A DNA stretch of 64,000 nucleotides from Candidatus Lambdaproteobacteria bacterium RIFOXYD2_FULL_56_26 (GCA_001783715.1 MFNF01000001.1:310001-374000); one strand, 5' to 3'; numbered from the stretch's first letter, positions 50,083 to 59,343 are shown. Notes: generated by a model not told the origin, from the letters alone. Translations and numbers: made by a program.

Positions 50083-50096
50083 GGGACTGCTGCGGA

Positions 50097-50420
50097 TCAG
50101 GCGGATTCCACCATCTTCTTGATCTTGCCTGGATCGGCGCCGATCACGGTTTCGGCAGGTTGGCCGTTTTTAAAGAGGATCAAGGTGGGGATGCTGCGGA
50201 CCGCAAATTGGGCGGCGTATTGGGTGTGCTCGTCCACGTTGAGCTTGGCGATCATCACTTTGCCCACGTTGGCATCGGCCAATTGGTCCAAGAAGGGGGC
50301 AATGGCCTTACAAGGGCCACACCAGTCTGCCCAGAAGTCCACCAAAACCGGTTTCTCGCTCTTCAGCACCTTTTCTTCAAAATCTGCATCACTGAGGATC
50401 AGGATATTCTCGCTAGCCAT
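50097..50420 (-). CDS. trxA: Thioredoxin
   Basis: Small cytoplasmic disulfide reductase. 107 residues from the ATG at 50420; a GTG two codons upstream is an alternative. DFWADWCGPCKAIAPFLDQ holds the CGPC active site, followed by KLNVDEHTQYAAQFAVRSIPTLILF with the cis-proline. Standard thioredoxin length. A 12-bp palindrome TGCAAATTTGCA lies about 57 bases upstream (50477-50488). First gene of a likely trxA-truA-mtnP-transporter unit. Confidence 0.95.
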   Translation of the reverse strand: MASENILILSDADFEEKVLKSEKPVLVDFWADWCGPCKAIAPFLDQLADANVGKVMIAKLNVDEHTQYAAQFAVRSIPTLILFKNGQPAETVIGADPGKIKKMVESA

Positions 50421-50612
50421 AGCCACCGTTTGAGTAGGGTTATAGGTCGGGTTAATGAATCATGCTAGCTTGACCATGCAAATTTGCAAAGCCTTTTGTC
50501 CTTCCAGTAAACTTGGTTACGGTCAGGGACCACTATTGAAAACCGCAGGATTGGTAGCCAACGCTTCCAGGCAAATAGAAAAATGGCATGATTGTCGATT
50601 ACGTCACTAATT

Positions 50613-51659
50613 TCACTCAACCACTTTTGGCAAAAAGTTTTTTAGTCCTGTGTTCTCAACCAATTGATGCAAGGTCGAAAGTGTGAAGACTTTTCCGTGG
50701 GTAGCTAAGAGCATATCCTTCATGTCTTGTCTGCGGATTCCAAAGCCTCTTCCATCAATACAAGCAACCACTTCAAATGAGGGTTTTCCGGCCCTTGTCC
50801 GATCATCCCGCATGGAAGCAAGTCGCAAAATTCTAGAAACCTTGTCCCTTGCTGTTCCATCATCCCCGGTGATCTTAGCTTCAATGATCACCGATGCAGC
50901 AAATTCAGTAGGTACAAAGAAGTCAGGTGCCTGCTCAAATCCTTCGATTCTTTCAGCCCTTCTGGTCTTACGAAAGGTAATCATCCGCTTGGAGAGTTGT
51001 TCTTCAATAGCACTTTCCATGACATCGCCCACCTGTTCTGACGCAGAGTCTCGGTGGCTAGCAAAAGGACGGCCTAGATATCGTTCGTACAGCAGCACCG
51101 CATAGGGAATGTGCAAATTGGCTGCATTTTGAACTGAAGTCAGCCCGCTTGACGTATCCACTTTGGCCAAACGATGTAAGGTATCCTTTGATATCGGTGG
51201 GGCACCTTTTGCAATCAATTCAACAGCAATAGAAATTAGCGACTTGATCCGCACGTTGGTAACCTGAGCCCCCGCTTTTGGAGAAGAAAAAAAGTTCCGA
51301 TGCTTCCTGACCTTTGTGTCCAAAGTGCGAATTGCCCCTTGGGTAATATCACTGTTTCGCTCTGACCTTGCTAAATCAGCCCACTCAGGCGGTGAAAACC
51401 CCAAGATAGTTCGCAAAACGACCAGAACCAGAGCATCTTCTTTCAAAGCTTCCCAGACAGATTCCTCATCGAACCGGACAAAAGCCTGGGAATGACGCTT
51501 TAATACCTCGTATGCCGACTGAAAATCACCATATTCGACAAAGCCGGGCCCCCTGGGAAGATAAAGAAACTGGGATTGAATATCCTGAAAAGTAACGTCA
51601 ACCATGGCATCTAATTGTCGATTTAAACTTGAGAAATCAAGTTGAAAAGGGCGCACCAT
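50613..51659 (-). CDS. Putative PD-(D/E)XK restriction-type endonuclease
   Basis: 348 residues. The C-terminal third has a PD-(D/E)XK site: D246 in APDFFVP, E260 and K262 in VIIEAKI, with a preceding conserved-type acidic helix (GDVMESAIEEQL) and a downstream DKVSRI helix. The N-terminal ~200 residues are mostly helical, with no family I recognise, and could read DNA or modification. Located two bases after the methyltransferase on the same strand; GGAG eight bases before the ATG. This pairing and the lower GC suggest a restriction-modification gene acquired by transfer. Cleavage specificity is unknown. Confidence 0.72.
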   Translation of the reverse strand: MVRPFQLDFSSLNRQLDAMVDVTFQDIQSQFLYLPRGPGFVEYGDFQSAYEVLKRHSQAFVRFDEESVWEALKEDALVLVVLRTILGFSPPEWADLARSERNSDITQGAIRTLDTKVRKHRNFFSSPKAGAQVTNVRIKSLISIAVELIAKGAPPISKDTLHRLAKVDTSSGLTSVQNAANLHIPYAVLLYERYLGRPFASHRDSASEQVGDVMESAIEEQLSKRMITFRKTRRAERIEGFEQAPDFFVPTEFAASVIIEAKITGDDGTARDKVSRILRLASMRDDRTRAGKPSFEVVACIDGRGFGIRRQDMKDMLLATHGKVFTLSTLHQLVENTGLKNFLPKVVE

Positions 51660-51661
51660 TC

Positions 51662-53893
51662 TTATTTCTCCACCAAACTTGGTTCATTTCTTTTTGATAC
51701 GGCCAGGAAATCACTCACTTCAGTGACTGCGAATTCAATTTCTACCTGGTCTGAAATTTTTTTAATACACTCTGTTGCCATATCCATCTTAACTTTCAGC
51801 GGCAAAAAGCGATCCCACTTTGACTGCAATATCCGGGTTGCCAGTCTAGCGACGTGGCCCGCCATCAAACAACGAAGATCGCCTTTGGATACCCTAACAC
51901 CAGCCTGTTGCATCATTAACCCATCATCTTTTAAAATCTTAAAACACTCAACTTGGGGCTGCACTGTGAGCAGTTCCAATTGTTCATTTTTTTGCTGATT
52001 TCGGGTCATTTTTCGGCAAACGAAGACGGAGTCCAGGATGGAAGACCCAGTTTTGGCGATGTGCAATGAGGCACTCATTTCCCCAGCAGCAGGCAAAGTC
52101 GCCGTGCAAATCAGTTGAGCATCCAAAATAGCTACCACCAAGGGTAAATAGGCTGTTGGATCATTGTGATGATACGTAAAAACGAAGGGACCACCCACCT
52201 TAAGTGCTTGGGCAAAGTGGGTAAAAACCTCAGAAAGTCCATTGGTAAAGTGCTCAAGTCCTCGTTTTTCTGTCTCATTGCCAGTTAATTCCTCAGCTGA
52301 CCTAGTGCTTGGGGCCCTAAAACCTGGAAATTTTTCACCTAAAACTTGGCGCAACCAAACAAAACAAAAATCTATTAATTCAGCATATTGAACATTATCA
52401 TAGTAAGGTGGATCGGTAAAAACTCCATCCAGTGAGTCTTTAGTTAAAGGAACTGCCTGGGAGGGTTGGTTGATCAAAAACGCTTGTTTTGTCTTAAAAC
52501 CAGATGGTTGCCCAGAAACTAAAGTTGCTTTGATCGTTTCTCCGGGTATTGGGACAGTTTCCTTTTTTCCCCCCTTTTGCCTAGTTTCAAAAGGAGCGAG
52601 GCAATATTGTTTTGCCCGGATGTACTTCTCAACAAAGTGCACAAAAGCCCCAGACCCGACTTTTTCGATTCCTAGCAGATTGTTTTCGCATTGAATTAAA
52701 CCAACAGGAAACCCATGAATACTAAATATATCCTGGCATTTAAGCGCATAGGTATCATACCGACAAAGCATATTTTGGTACCTTAGGGTATCTGAAAACA
52801 CCGTTAGTAACGCTTCACGCACGGGGATATCACTTATCGCAACAATCCCTTTCAGTAAGAAACCTAAACCTAACAATTGTCTTTCATTAAAAAGTTCCCT
52901 GTACTTTGAATACCCCCAGCGGTGCAAACGATCACTTTCGTCTCCGGCAGGAATTGGGTCTTCAGGAATCGGTAGAGAATCAGAAAGAGAAGCAAGTTTT
53001 TTTTTTGCCAAGTGAAATTTTTTAAGGTCATTTGCATCTGGAGCTTTGAACTGTCTCCCTGCTTTGGTGTGATAGCAAGCTTCACAATGGTACTCAATCG
53101 CCCACATTCTATGAGCCGGAGGTTTTTTAAACTGACTGATCGAAAAGCCGTGACCGCAATGGCAGCAATCTAACTTTTTCTTTGAAACATTTCCTTCAAT
53201 ATGAACAGGTTGTTCGCAAGACTTGCAAATTGCAGGACTCTTACGAGTGGGCAGTTCTGAAAATTCATTCAGGGTGCCACATCCAGAGCAAAGTAAAAGA
53301 TTCTTCGGATGTCGAACCGCTTCGGCTAAAAGGTACCCAGGAAATAGATCATTGATACCATGGCATTTAGGGCATGGTGCCGTTTTCACCCACATGAAAT
53401 ATTTTACTTCTGCTTCTTTGCCACAATCAAGGCAGGTAGTTTGATACAAACGATCAACTTTCTGCTGTACACTTTGGACAAGGCGCTCTGCTTCTTTTCT
53501 AAAGGTATTGATCTCCAATTCGGAAAGGGACTGACGTACAATCCAATGTGCCATTGGATTGATATCACAACCGACAACGTGAAATCCAAGTCGATTGGCC
53601 TCAAATACTGGGGTTCCACCTCCCATAAAGGGGTCACCAATAACTCCCCGAAATTTTTGCGCAATCCAAAAATTGTCTTTTAGAGTTCCAGACTCACAAA
53701 ATTCTGCAAGCATGAGACTGCGAAAAAGAGTTCCTGGACGGCGAGCGAACCATTTGTGAATACCAATAATTGGCCGGTAGTTTTGCTGAATTTGTTTTTC
53801 TTTGAGTGCCAATCCAGTAGAAAAGGCTGCATCAAATCCAGACTCCAGACCTCGCAATTGAAGCTTTCTTGCTGCTGAAGAGTTTTTTCCCAC
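51662..53893 (-). CDS. Zinc-ribbon DNA methyltransferase (COG1743/DUF1156-like, adenine or cytosine N-methylase)
   Basis: About 743 residues. Motif I GDPFMGGGTPVFEANRLG near residue 86, followed by VVGCDINPMA; motif IV TDPPYYDNVQYAEL near residue 490. NPPY/DPPY-type motif IV marks amino-group (N6A or N4C) methylation. Between them is an insert of ~110 residues with six CXXC knuckles (CLDC, CPKC, CSGC, CKSC, CCHC, CEAC), enough for three zinc ribbons. N-terminal HKWFARRPGTLFRSLML resembles the WWARRP element of COG1743 enzymes. I chose GTG at 53893 because AGGA lies six bases upstream; an in-frame TTG at 53968 would add 25 residues without a ribosome site. The region is AT-richer than its flanks. 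Confidence 0.82.
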   Translation of the reverse strand: MGKNSSAARKLQLRGLESGFDAAFSTGLALKEKQIQQNYRPIIGIHKWFARRPGTLFRSLMLAEFCESGTLKDNFWIAQKFRGVIGDPFMGGGTPVFEANRLGFHVVGCDINPMAHWIVRQSLSELEINTFRKEAERLVQSVQQKVDRLYQTTCLDCGKEAEVKYFMWVKTAPCPKCHGINDLFPGYLLAEAVRHPKNLLLCSGCGTLNEFSELPTRKSPAICKSCEQPVHIEGNVSKKKLDCCHCGHGFSISQFKKPPAHRMWAIEYHCEACYHTKAGRQFKAPDANDLKKFHLAKKKLASLSDSLPIPEDPIPAGDESDRLHRWGYSKYRELFNERQLLGLGFLLKGIVAISDIPVREALLTVFSDTLRYQNMLCRYDTYALKCQDIFSIHGFPVGLIQCENNLLGIEKVGSGAFVHFVEKYIRAKQYCLAPFETRQKGGKKETVPIPGETIKATLVSGQPSGFKTKQAFLINQPSQAVPLTKDSLDGVFTDPPYYDNVQYAELIDFCFVWLRQVLGEKFPGFRAPSTRSAEELTGNETEKRGLEHFTNGLSEVFTHFAQALKVGGPFVFTYHHNDPTAYLPLVVAILDAQLICTATLPAAGEMSASLHIAKTGSSILDSVFVCRKMTRNQQKNEQLELLTVQPQVECFKILKDDGLMMQQAGVRVSKGDLRCLMAGHVARLATRILQSKWDRFLPLKVKMDMATECIKKISDQVEIEFAVTEVSDFLAVSKRNEPSLVEK

Positions 53894-54006
53894 TCTGGTT
53901 CCTGATTTTAGGATTTCTAAATTTGTGCTTTGGACTTTTTGCTTTCCTTCACCCTTCCAGGTTGGCAAGAAAGGTTACAACTGGCATGGGTTCCCAAACC
54001 CAAGCC

Positions 54007-54828
54007 CTACCCTTCCAAAAGCCTCCGGTCGGGGCCGTCGATCATCATGAAATTACACATCCCCCGCAACCGGGAGTAAATCCTCGGCCCCACCCGCTCG
54101 GCCAGGGTCTTGGGCTCCGGGTCACCGGGGCCGGTGGCCTTGTGTTCCTTGTAGGTGGTGGACTTTTGTTCGGTGTAATTGGTGGTAAAAAGGGTGGTTT
54201 TTTTCTGGGCGTACCTTGCCGAAATCAGGTTGTCCAAGATCCCCAATTCCCAATCGCTGCCCCGGCCCTTGCCCAGTTCGTCGATCACCAAAACCTCAAT
54301 CTGGCTGATCTGGGAAAGCAGGTTGGATTCGCTCAAACCCTGGTCATACTGGGACTTGATCGCCGAAAGCAGGGAGGTGAACTCCTGGAACAGGCAGGGG
54401 ACTTGGTGGTTCAAGGTGAAGTCCTGGATCAGGCTACAGACCAGTCTTGTCTTGCCGACCCCGACCCCACCCATCAGAAGCAGGCCTTTCCAGTCGCCCT
54501 TTTCAAAGTTCCGGTACAAGAATTTGGCGGTTCGTAAAGCCTCGGCCAAACTTTTGTGGGCTTTGGTGTCATAGTTGCCGAAGTGGGCATCAAAAAATTG
54601 GGCCGGCATCTTGGCCCCGTTGTACAGGGCGATTTTCCGGTCCACCTCCCGACAATCACAAGGCTCGGCCCGTTCCCGGCCCTTTTCGTCTTGGCTCAAG
54701 ATGTAGCCCAGGTTCGAGCATTTTTTGCATTCCAAAAAGCAGTCCGGGCAACGTTGGGCCACCGCCACCATGCCCTTGGGTAAAAGTTGGTATCGGTGGT
54801 CCGAACAGGTTTTGCAGGTTTTTACCAC
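54007..54828 (-). CDS. DnaC/IstB-like AAA+ ATPase with N-terminal zinc-binding cysteines
   Basis: 273 residues. N-terminal ~60 residues contain four cysteine pairs (CKTC, CPDC-x3-CKKC, CDC), then an AAA+ ATPase: LLMGGVGVGKTRL (Walker A, ~115), IEVLVIDELGKG (Walker B), LFTTNY (sensor 1), and RIYSRLRGMC (arginine-finger region). This matches the DnaC/DnaI helicase-loader family. The frame opens with GTG at 54828 directly after an in-frame stop, so no longer form exists. No dnaB or transposase adjacent. Possibly the chromosomal helicase loader, otherwise a mobile-element relic; immediately upstream of the methyltransferase island. Confidence 0.82.
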   Translation of the reverse strand: MVKTCKTCSDHRYQLLPKGMVAVAQRCPDCFLECKKCSNLGYILSQDEKGRERAEPCDCREVDRKIALYNGAKMPAQFFDAHFGNYDTKAHKSLAEALRTAKFLYRNFEKGDWKGLLLMGGVGVGKTRLVCSLIQDFTLNHQVPCLFQEFTSLLSAIKSQYDQGLSESNLLSQISQIEVLVIDELGKGRGSDWELGILDNLISARYAQKKTTLFTTNYTEQKSTTYKEHKATGPGDPEPKTLAERVGPRIYSRLRGMCNFMMIDGPDRRLLEG

Positions 54829-54979
54829 AACAGCGCTTCAGGGTAGGGCCGCCCTTTGGGGCCAAGCCAAGTTTTCAGGTTGAGCTTTTTGATCGACCCC
54901 ATTAGCATACAGGCCTGACCCAATCCTGCAAAGCCTCCTTTTGCGAGGGCAGGCTCACTTCCACGATGATAGGTTTTTT

Positions 54980-55426
54980 ATGGCCCAGCGACTGATTTTT
55001 GGCTCCGACCATGCCGGTTTCCACCTCAAGATGGCCCTCACCGCCTGGGCTTCCGCCAAGGGCTTTGAAGTCGAGGACCTGGGCTGCAAAGACGAAAATT
55101 CGGTTCACTACCCTGAATATGGCCGCAAAGTCGCCCAGGAAATCGCTTCGGGCCGGGCGGAAAAGGGGGTCCTGATCTGCGGGACCGGGATCGGGATGTC
55201 CATCACCGCAAACCGCTTCCACGGGGTTCGGGCGGCGTTGTGTCACGATGTCAAAACCGCCCAACTTTCCAGGGAACACAACAACGCCAACATTTTGGTG
55301 CTGGGGGCCAGGGTCTTGAGCGAGTCCTTGGCTGTGGAGATGCTGAAAGCCTGGCTTGACACCCCCTTTGCCGGGGGGCGGCACCAGGACCGTTTGGAAA
55401 TGCTGGACCAGCCGACCGGCCTGTGA
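54980..55426 (+). CDS. rpiB: Ribose-5-phosphate isomerase B
   Basis: Interconverts ribose-5-phosphate and ribulose-5-phosphate in the pentose phosphate pathway. 148 residues. IFGSDHAGFHLK, CKDENSVHYPEYG, the catalytic Cys in VLICGTGIGMSITANR, RAALCHD and EHNNANILVLGAR are diagnostic. The ATG at 54980 has AGG six bases upstream and gives the expected N-terminus. GTGA overlap with the next gene. Confidence 0.95.
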   Translation: MAQRLIFGSDHAGFHLKMALTAWASAKGFEVEDLGCKDENSVHYPEYGRKVAQEIASGRAEKGVLICGTGIGMSITANRFHGVRAALCHDVKTAQLSREHNNANILVLGARVLSESLAVEMLKAWLDTPFAGGRHQDRLEMLDQPTGL

Positions 55427-56187
55427 ACCTCAAATTGTTGGCACTCCGGGAAGCAATGCTCGCCGCCGGAGCGGTGTCTTTGGAGTTTGCCCACCGGATT
55501 GGGGACCTGAAGGTCAGGGAAAAATCCCCCCGAGACTTGGTCACCCAGGCGGATTTGGCGGTAGAGCAATACCTGATTGAAGCACTCAAGGACATTGAGC
55601 CCAACGCCGGGTTCTATGGCGAGGAAACCGGCCAAACCGACGACCAGAATCTGCGGTGGGTCATCGACCCGATCGACGGGACCCACAGCTTTGTGCGGGG
55701 CCAAGTCTTCTGGTCGATCAGCGTGGCCTTGGAGCGAAACGGGGTTTTGGAGCTGGGGGCGGTTTTTGCCCCTCGGCTGCACGACCTCTATCTGGCTGCA
55801 CGGGGCGAAGGGGCCAGCCTCAACGGCCAAAAGATCGAGGTATCCAAGATCTCGAATCTCTCCGAAGCGATGGTTTCGACCGGCTTTGCCTGCCTGCGGG
55901 CCGGGCTGGAGGAGAACAACCTGCCCCGGTTTGGCCGGATCGCCAAGGCAACCCTGGGTCAACGGCGCTTTGGTTCGGCGGCGCTGGACCTTTGTTTGGT
56001 TGCCCAAGGACAGGTGGACCTTTTTTGGGAGCAGGAACTGAACCTCTATGATGTCGCCGCCGGGGCCTTAATCCTGGCCGAAGCGGGCGGAGAGGTCTGC
56101 GATTTTAAGGGCCGACCTGGACTTTACCCCAAGGAAGTTTTGGCCACCAACCGCCGCTTGACCGCTGCGGTCCTGCCTCTGCTCTAG
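55423..56187 (+). CDS. Inositol monophosphatase family protein
   Basis: Mg-dependent sugar-phosphate phosphatase, SuhB/IMPase family. 254 residues. Metal-binding signatures: FYGEETGQ (Glu), WVIDPIDGTHSFVRG (Asp-x-Asp), and NLYDVAAGALILAEAGG; the last normally reads WDxAAG, here YDVAAG. DLVTQADLAVE near the N-terminus is also typical. GTG start shared with the rpiB stop (GTGA). Substrate may be inositol-1-phosphate, histidinol-phosphate or 3'-phosphoadenosine phosphate; a histidinol-phosphatase role cannot be excluded. Confidence 0.9.
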   Translation: MNLKLLALREAMLAAGAVSLEFAHRIGDLKVREKSPRDLVTQADLAVEQYLIEALKDIEPNAGFYGEETGQTDDQNLRWVIDPIDGTHSFVRGQVFWSISVALERNGVLELGAVFAPRLHDLYLAARGEGASLNGQKIEVSKISNLSEAMVSTGFACLRAGLEENNLPRFGRIAKATLGQRRFGSAALDLCLVAQGQVDLFWEQELNLYDVAAGALILAEAGGEVCDFKGRPGLYPKEVLATNRRLTAAVLPLL

Positions 56188-56233
56188 CTCCCTTCCCAAG
56201 CCGGACGGCCTTGTAGCTTGACCCGGCTTCCCT

Positions 56234-56698
56234 TCAACGCTGGTAGGTCCCCATCAACTGGGCTTGGTCCAGGATGTGGGTTTCCATCGCTTCGAGCAGC
56301 GCCATTTTGGTTGGCTCGAACAGGGGCGGCAAGATCCGGTTGAGCGCATAAATCCGGAAAAAGTACCGGTGGTTGCCGATTGGCGGACAAGGTCCGGTGT
56401 AGCCCAGCCCTCCCCGGTCATTGAGGCCGACCCCCATGGGGGCGGGGAAGTACTTGATCCCCTCGACAATCCCTTTGGAATTGGCCGGAAGATTGTACAT
56501 CACCCAATGGACAAACACCCGTTTGGGGGCCGCCGGGTCCGGGGTGTCCGGGTCTTCCATCACCAGGGCCAAGGTCTTGGCCTCGGCAGGAACGCCGGTC
56601 CAAACCAGCTCCGGGGAAAGGTTGGCCCCATCACAGGTGAATTTTTTGGGGATCTTTCCCGAAGCCGGGAAACTGGGGGTACTGAGCGAAAGGGGCAT
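56234..56698 (-). CDS. YbhB/YbcL family (PEBP/Raf kinase inhibitor-like) protein
   Basis: 154 residues. IPKKFTCDGANLSPELVW, DPDTPDP, FVHWVMYNLPAN, YTGPCPPIGNHRYFFRIYAL: the ligand-binding residues of phosphatidylethanolamine-binding proteins. Cytoplasmic; biochemical role in bacteria uncertain. Strong ribosome site AGGAGGG six bases before the ATG. Single gene, convergent with the preceding phosphatase and 80 bases downstream of thrC on the same strand. Confidence 0.93.
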   Translation of the reverse strand: MPLSLSTPSFPASGKIPKKFTCDGANLSPELVWTGVPAEAKTLALVMEDPDTPDPAAPKRVFVHWVMYNLPANSKGIVEGIKYFPAPMGVGLNDRGGLGYTGPCPPIGNHRYFFRIYALNRILPPLFEPTKMALLEAMETHILDQAQLMGTYQR

Positions 56699-56778
56699 GA
56701 CTGACCCTCCTGTACATTAAAGGTTCCTAAACCCTACATTGTTCCAACACAAACCCTGACCCTGCTTGTGCCTTGGGG

Positions 56779-58158
56779 TCAACCGATCTTTTCGGTCATC
56801 AATTTTTGGATCGCCGACTTGGTGGCGGCACTGGTCACCACTCTGGTCGGTTTGCCCTCCAAGGCCAAAATGGAGGCCGGAATCTTGGGCCGCTGACCGG
56901 TCGCTGCTTCAAAGGCCTCGCTGAACTTGGCCGGATGGGCAGTGGAAAGGCAGATCACGTCCTTCTCCCCGGACAGCTCCGCCGCCCCGACTCCAACCGC
57001 CGTGTGGGGGTCCAGGGCCGAGCCTCGTTTGAGGTAGCGGTTCATCACGTCACTAGCCAAGGTGCGGTCCACCCGGAACGCCTGGACCTCCGCCTGGGCC
57101 TTGGCGAGCAGAGCCGGTTCTAGCTTGATGGCCCCGGTTTTTCCCAATTCTTCCATCCACCGGCGCAGGACCTCGGGGTTTTGGTCGGCCAGGAAGTAGA
57201 GATACCGCTCAAAGTTGCTGGCCAACTGGATGTCCATGGAAGGGCTGATGGTCGGCACCACCGCTTTGGTGCTGTAGTCGCCCGACTGGAAGGCCCGTGA
57301 CAGGATGTCATTCTCGTTGGTCCCCAAAACCAATTTTTTGATCGGCAGGCCCATTCGTTTGGCCAGAATCCCGGCGAAAATGTCTCCAAAGTTGCCGGTA
57401 GGCACCGAAAACACCGCTGCTTGGCCGCCGGTTTTTTCCTGCCACCGGAAGTAACCGTAAAAATAATAGACGATTTGAGCCATCACCCGAGCCCAGTTGA
57501 TCGAGTTGATCGCCCCCAGGTGGTAGTGGTCCTTGAATTCCAGGTCCGAGAATATCTCTTTGACACAAGACTGGGCATCGTCAAAGGTGCCGGTCACCGC
57601 AACGTTGACCACGTTGTCGTCCAAGACCGAGGTCATCTGCCGTTCCTGGACCTGGCTCACCTTGCCTTGGGGGTGGAGGATAAAAATCCGCACCCGCTCT
57701 TTGCCCCGCACTCCGTGGATGGCCGCCGAGCCGGTGTCGCCGCTGGTGGCACCCAAGATGTTCAGCTCACCGCCGCTGCGTTTGAGCAGCACCTCAAACA
57801 GGTTGCCCAAAAACTGCAACGCCACGTCCTTAAACGCCAAGGTCGGCCCGTGCCAAAGCTCCAAAATCCAATGGTCTCCCCCCTTGACCAGCGGGGTGAT
57901 CTCCCGGTGCTCAAAGTTTTGGCAGCTCCGCTCTACCAGCTCGGCAATCTCGCCGGGGTTGAAGTCCGGGGTCATGAAGGGGGTAAAGATCTCCATCCCC
58001 AGGTCCTGGTACCGCAACCGGCTTAACTCGGACAGCCGAGAGCCAAACTGGGGAAGGCTTTCGGGCAGGTAAAGCCCCCCGTCTCGGGCCAGGCCCTCTA
58101 GGACCACTTGGGAAAAGGATAGGTCAGGGCTCAAACCTCGGGTGCTGCGGTATCTCAT
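56779..58158 (-). CDS. thrC: Threonine synthase
   Basis: Converts O-phosphohomoserine to threonine. 459 residues. MRYRSTRG start, DGGLYLPESLP, PLP lysine in GPTLAFKDVALQFLG (~117), GATSGDTGSAAIHG, NSINWARVMAQIVYYF, VPTGNFGDIFAG. The ATG at 58158 overlaps the LptF/G stop as ATGA; an upstream in-frame extension of 17 codons is rejected. Length fits the E. coli/yeast-type enzyme. Confidence 0.96.
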   Translation of the reverse strand: MRYRSTRGLSPDLSFSQVVLEGLARDGGLYLPESLPQFGSRLSELSRLRYQDLGMEIFTPFMTPDFNPGEIAELVERSCQNFEHREITPLVKGGDHWILELWHGPTLAFKDVALQFLGNLFEVLLKRSGGELNILGATSGDTGSAAIHGVRGKERVRIFILHPQGKVSQVQERQMTSVLDDNVVNVAVTGTFDDAQSCVKEIFSDLEFKDHYHLGAINSINWARVMAQIVYYFYGYFRWQEKTGGQAAVFSVPTGNFGDIFAGILAKRMGLPIKKLVLGTNENDILSRAFQSGDYSTKAVVPTISPSMDIQLASNFERYLYFLADQNPEVLRRWMEELGKTGAIKLEPALLAKAQAEVQAFRVDRTLASDVMNRYLKRGSALDPHTAVGVGAAELSGEKDVICLSTAHPAKFSEAFEAATGQRPKIPASILALEGKPTRVVTSAATKSAIQKLMTEKIG

Positions 58159-59336
58159 GGTTGTTTCGGCTTGTTTGTGCGGGTTCCCCGGAGCTGTTGG
58201 GCCAGCCAACCGGGGATGGATGTCAGATCGTAATTGATCTTAAAGTAGTTGAACAGCCCCAAAGCCACCCCAAAGACCAAAGGCAAGTACATCAGCGCCG
58301 CCGAGCCCTTGCCTTGGACCATCAGGCCCCGAGCTTGGGAATAGATGCTGTAGTAGAGCACCATCATCACGATCATGTACACGAACCGTAGGGTCTTGGG
58401 GTTCCTGGGGTCAAAGACCCCCATAGGCAGGGAGAAGATCGCAAAGGCGAAGCAGGACAAAATGGTGGTGATCCGGCCATGGAACTCGTCCAAATATTCC
58501 CGGTAGGGCTGGGACTGGGGCTCTGCCTTGCCCACCTCTTCCCAGAGCCGTTCGATGGACATTTGCATGTCGTTGAGCGGCACCGCCTTGTTGGGGTTGC
58601 GGTACCGAGAAGGCAGGTTGCTGCGGTCCGGGTCCGGGGAATTTAGGTGGTAGTCCAGTTGGGCGAAATCGATGATCCGGTGGCTCTGGTCTTCCCCCAG
58701 CTGGTGGATCCGGCCTTGGTAGAGCACCAAAAAGATCCGCCGGTGTTTTTCGTCAAACTGGATCTTCCCCTGTTTGGCCTCGATCAAACTGGCTCCTTCC
58801 GGGTCTTTCCAGTCGGCGATAAAAACCCCGGTCAGCAACTCGTCCTTTTTTTGGAAGATGTAAATGCTCTTTTGGCCAAAAAAGTTGTTGATCCTCCCTT
58901 CGGTCAGGCTGATCCGGGTTTGTTTTTTCAGGATTTCATACTTGAGCTGCTCCAGCCCCCGAACCCCCCAGGGGCTGGCGTAAAAGGAGAGCCAAGTGAC
59001 CAGCAGCGCCACCATCAGAGCAACAAAAAGCACCGGTTTGAACAAAAACCGCAACGACACCCCGGCGGCCCGCATGGCGATGATTTCGTAGTCTTGGGAA
59101 AGCCGGTTGAGCCCGGCGTAGGTGCCGACCATCAGGCTGATGGGGGTGGTCAACATGATGATGGTGGGCAGGGTGTAAACCATCATCCAGCCCAGGGGAG
59201 CCAGTTCCAGTCCGCCTGCCCGCAGGAAGGGCACAAACTTGTAGATCTGGTCCATCATCATGATGGCGCTCAAAACCCCGGCCCCCAGGCCCAAGGGGAA
59301 GAGCAGCTCGCCTACGGCGTACCAGAAGAGGATCAT
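58155..59336 (-). CDS. LptF/LptG family lipopolysaccharide export permease
   Basis: Inner-membrane permease extracting LPS for transport across the periplasm with LptB and LptC. 393 residues. Three helices at the N-terminus (first LLFPLGLGAGVLSAIMMMDQ), LTTPISLMVGTYAGLNRLSQDYEIIAMRAAGVS (the YjgP/YjgQ coupling-helix region), a periplasmic beta domain (~135-285), and three C-terminal helices. Only one of the two subunits is here; F or G cannot be told apart by eye. Start ATG at 59336. ATGA overlap with thrC and seven bases after the GT39 gene. Confidence 0.9.
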   Translation of the reverse strand: MILFWYAVGELLFPLGLGAGVLSAIMMMDQIYKFVPFLRAGGLELAPLGWMMVYTLPTIIMLTTPISLMVGTYAGLNRLSQDYEIIAMRAAGVSLRFLFKPVLFVALMVALLVTWLSFYASPWGVRGLEQLKYEILKKQTRISLTEGRINNFFGQKSIYIFQKKDELLTGVFIADWKDPEGASLIEAKQGKIQFDEKHRRIFLVLYQGRIHQLGEDQSHRIIDFAQLDYHLNSPDPDRSNLPSRYRNPNKAVPLNDMQMSIERLWEEVGKAEPQSQPYREYLDEFHGRITTILSCFAFAIFSLPMGVFDPRNPKTLRFVYMIVMMVLYYSIYSQARGLMVQGKGSAALMYLPLVFGVALGLFNYFKINYDLTSIPGWLAQQLRGTRTNKPKQP

Positions 59337-59343
59337 CGGCCCT

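Noticed and set aside
50500-53970. Direct repeats bounding the methyltransferase island (CCTTCCAG near both ends)
   Set aside because: Eight bases of a common local motif; also found inside the region. Too short to call an insertion footprint.
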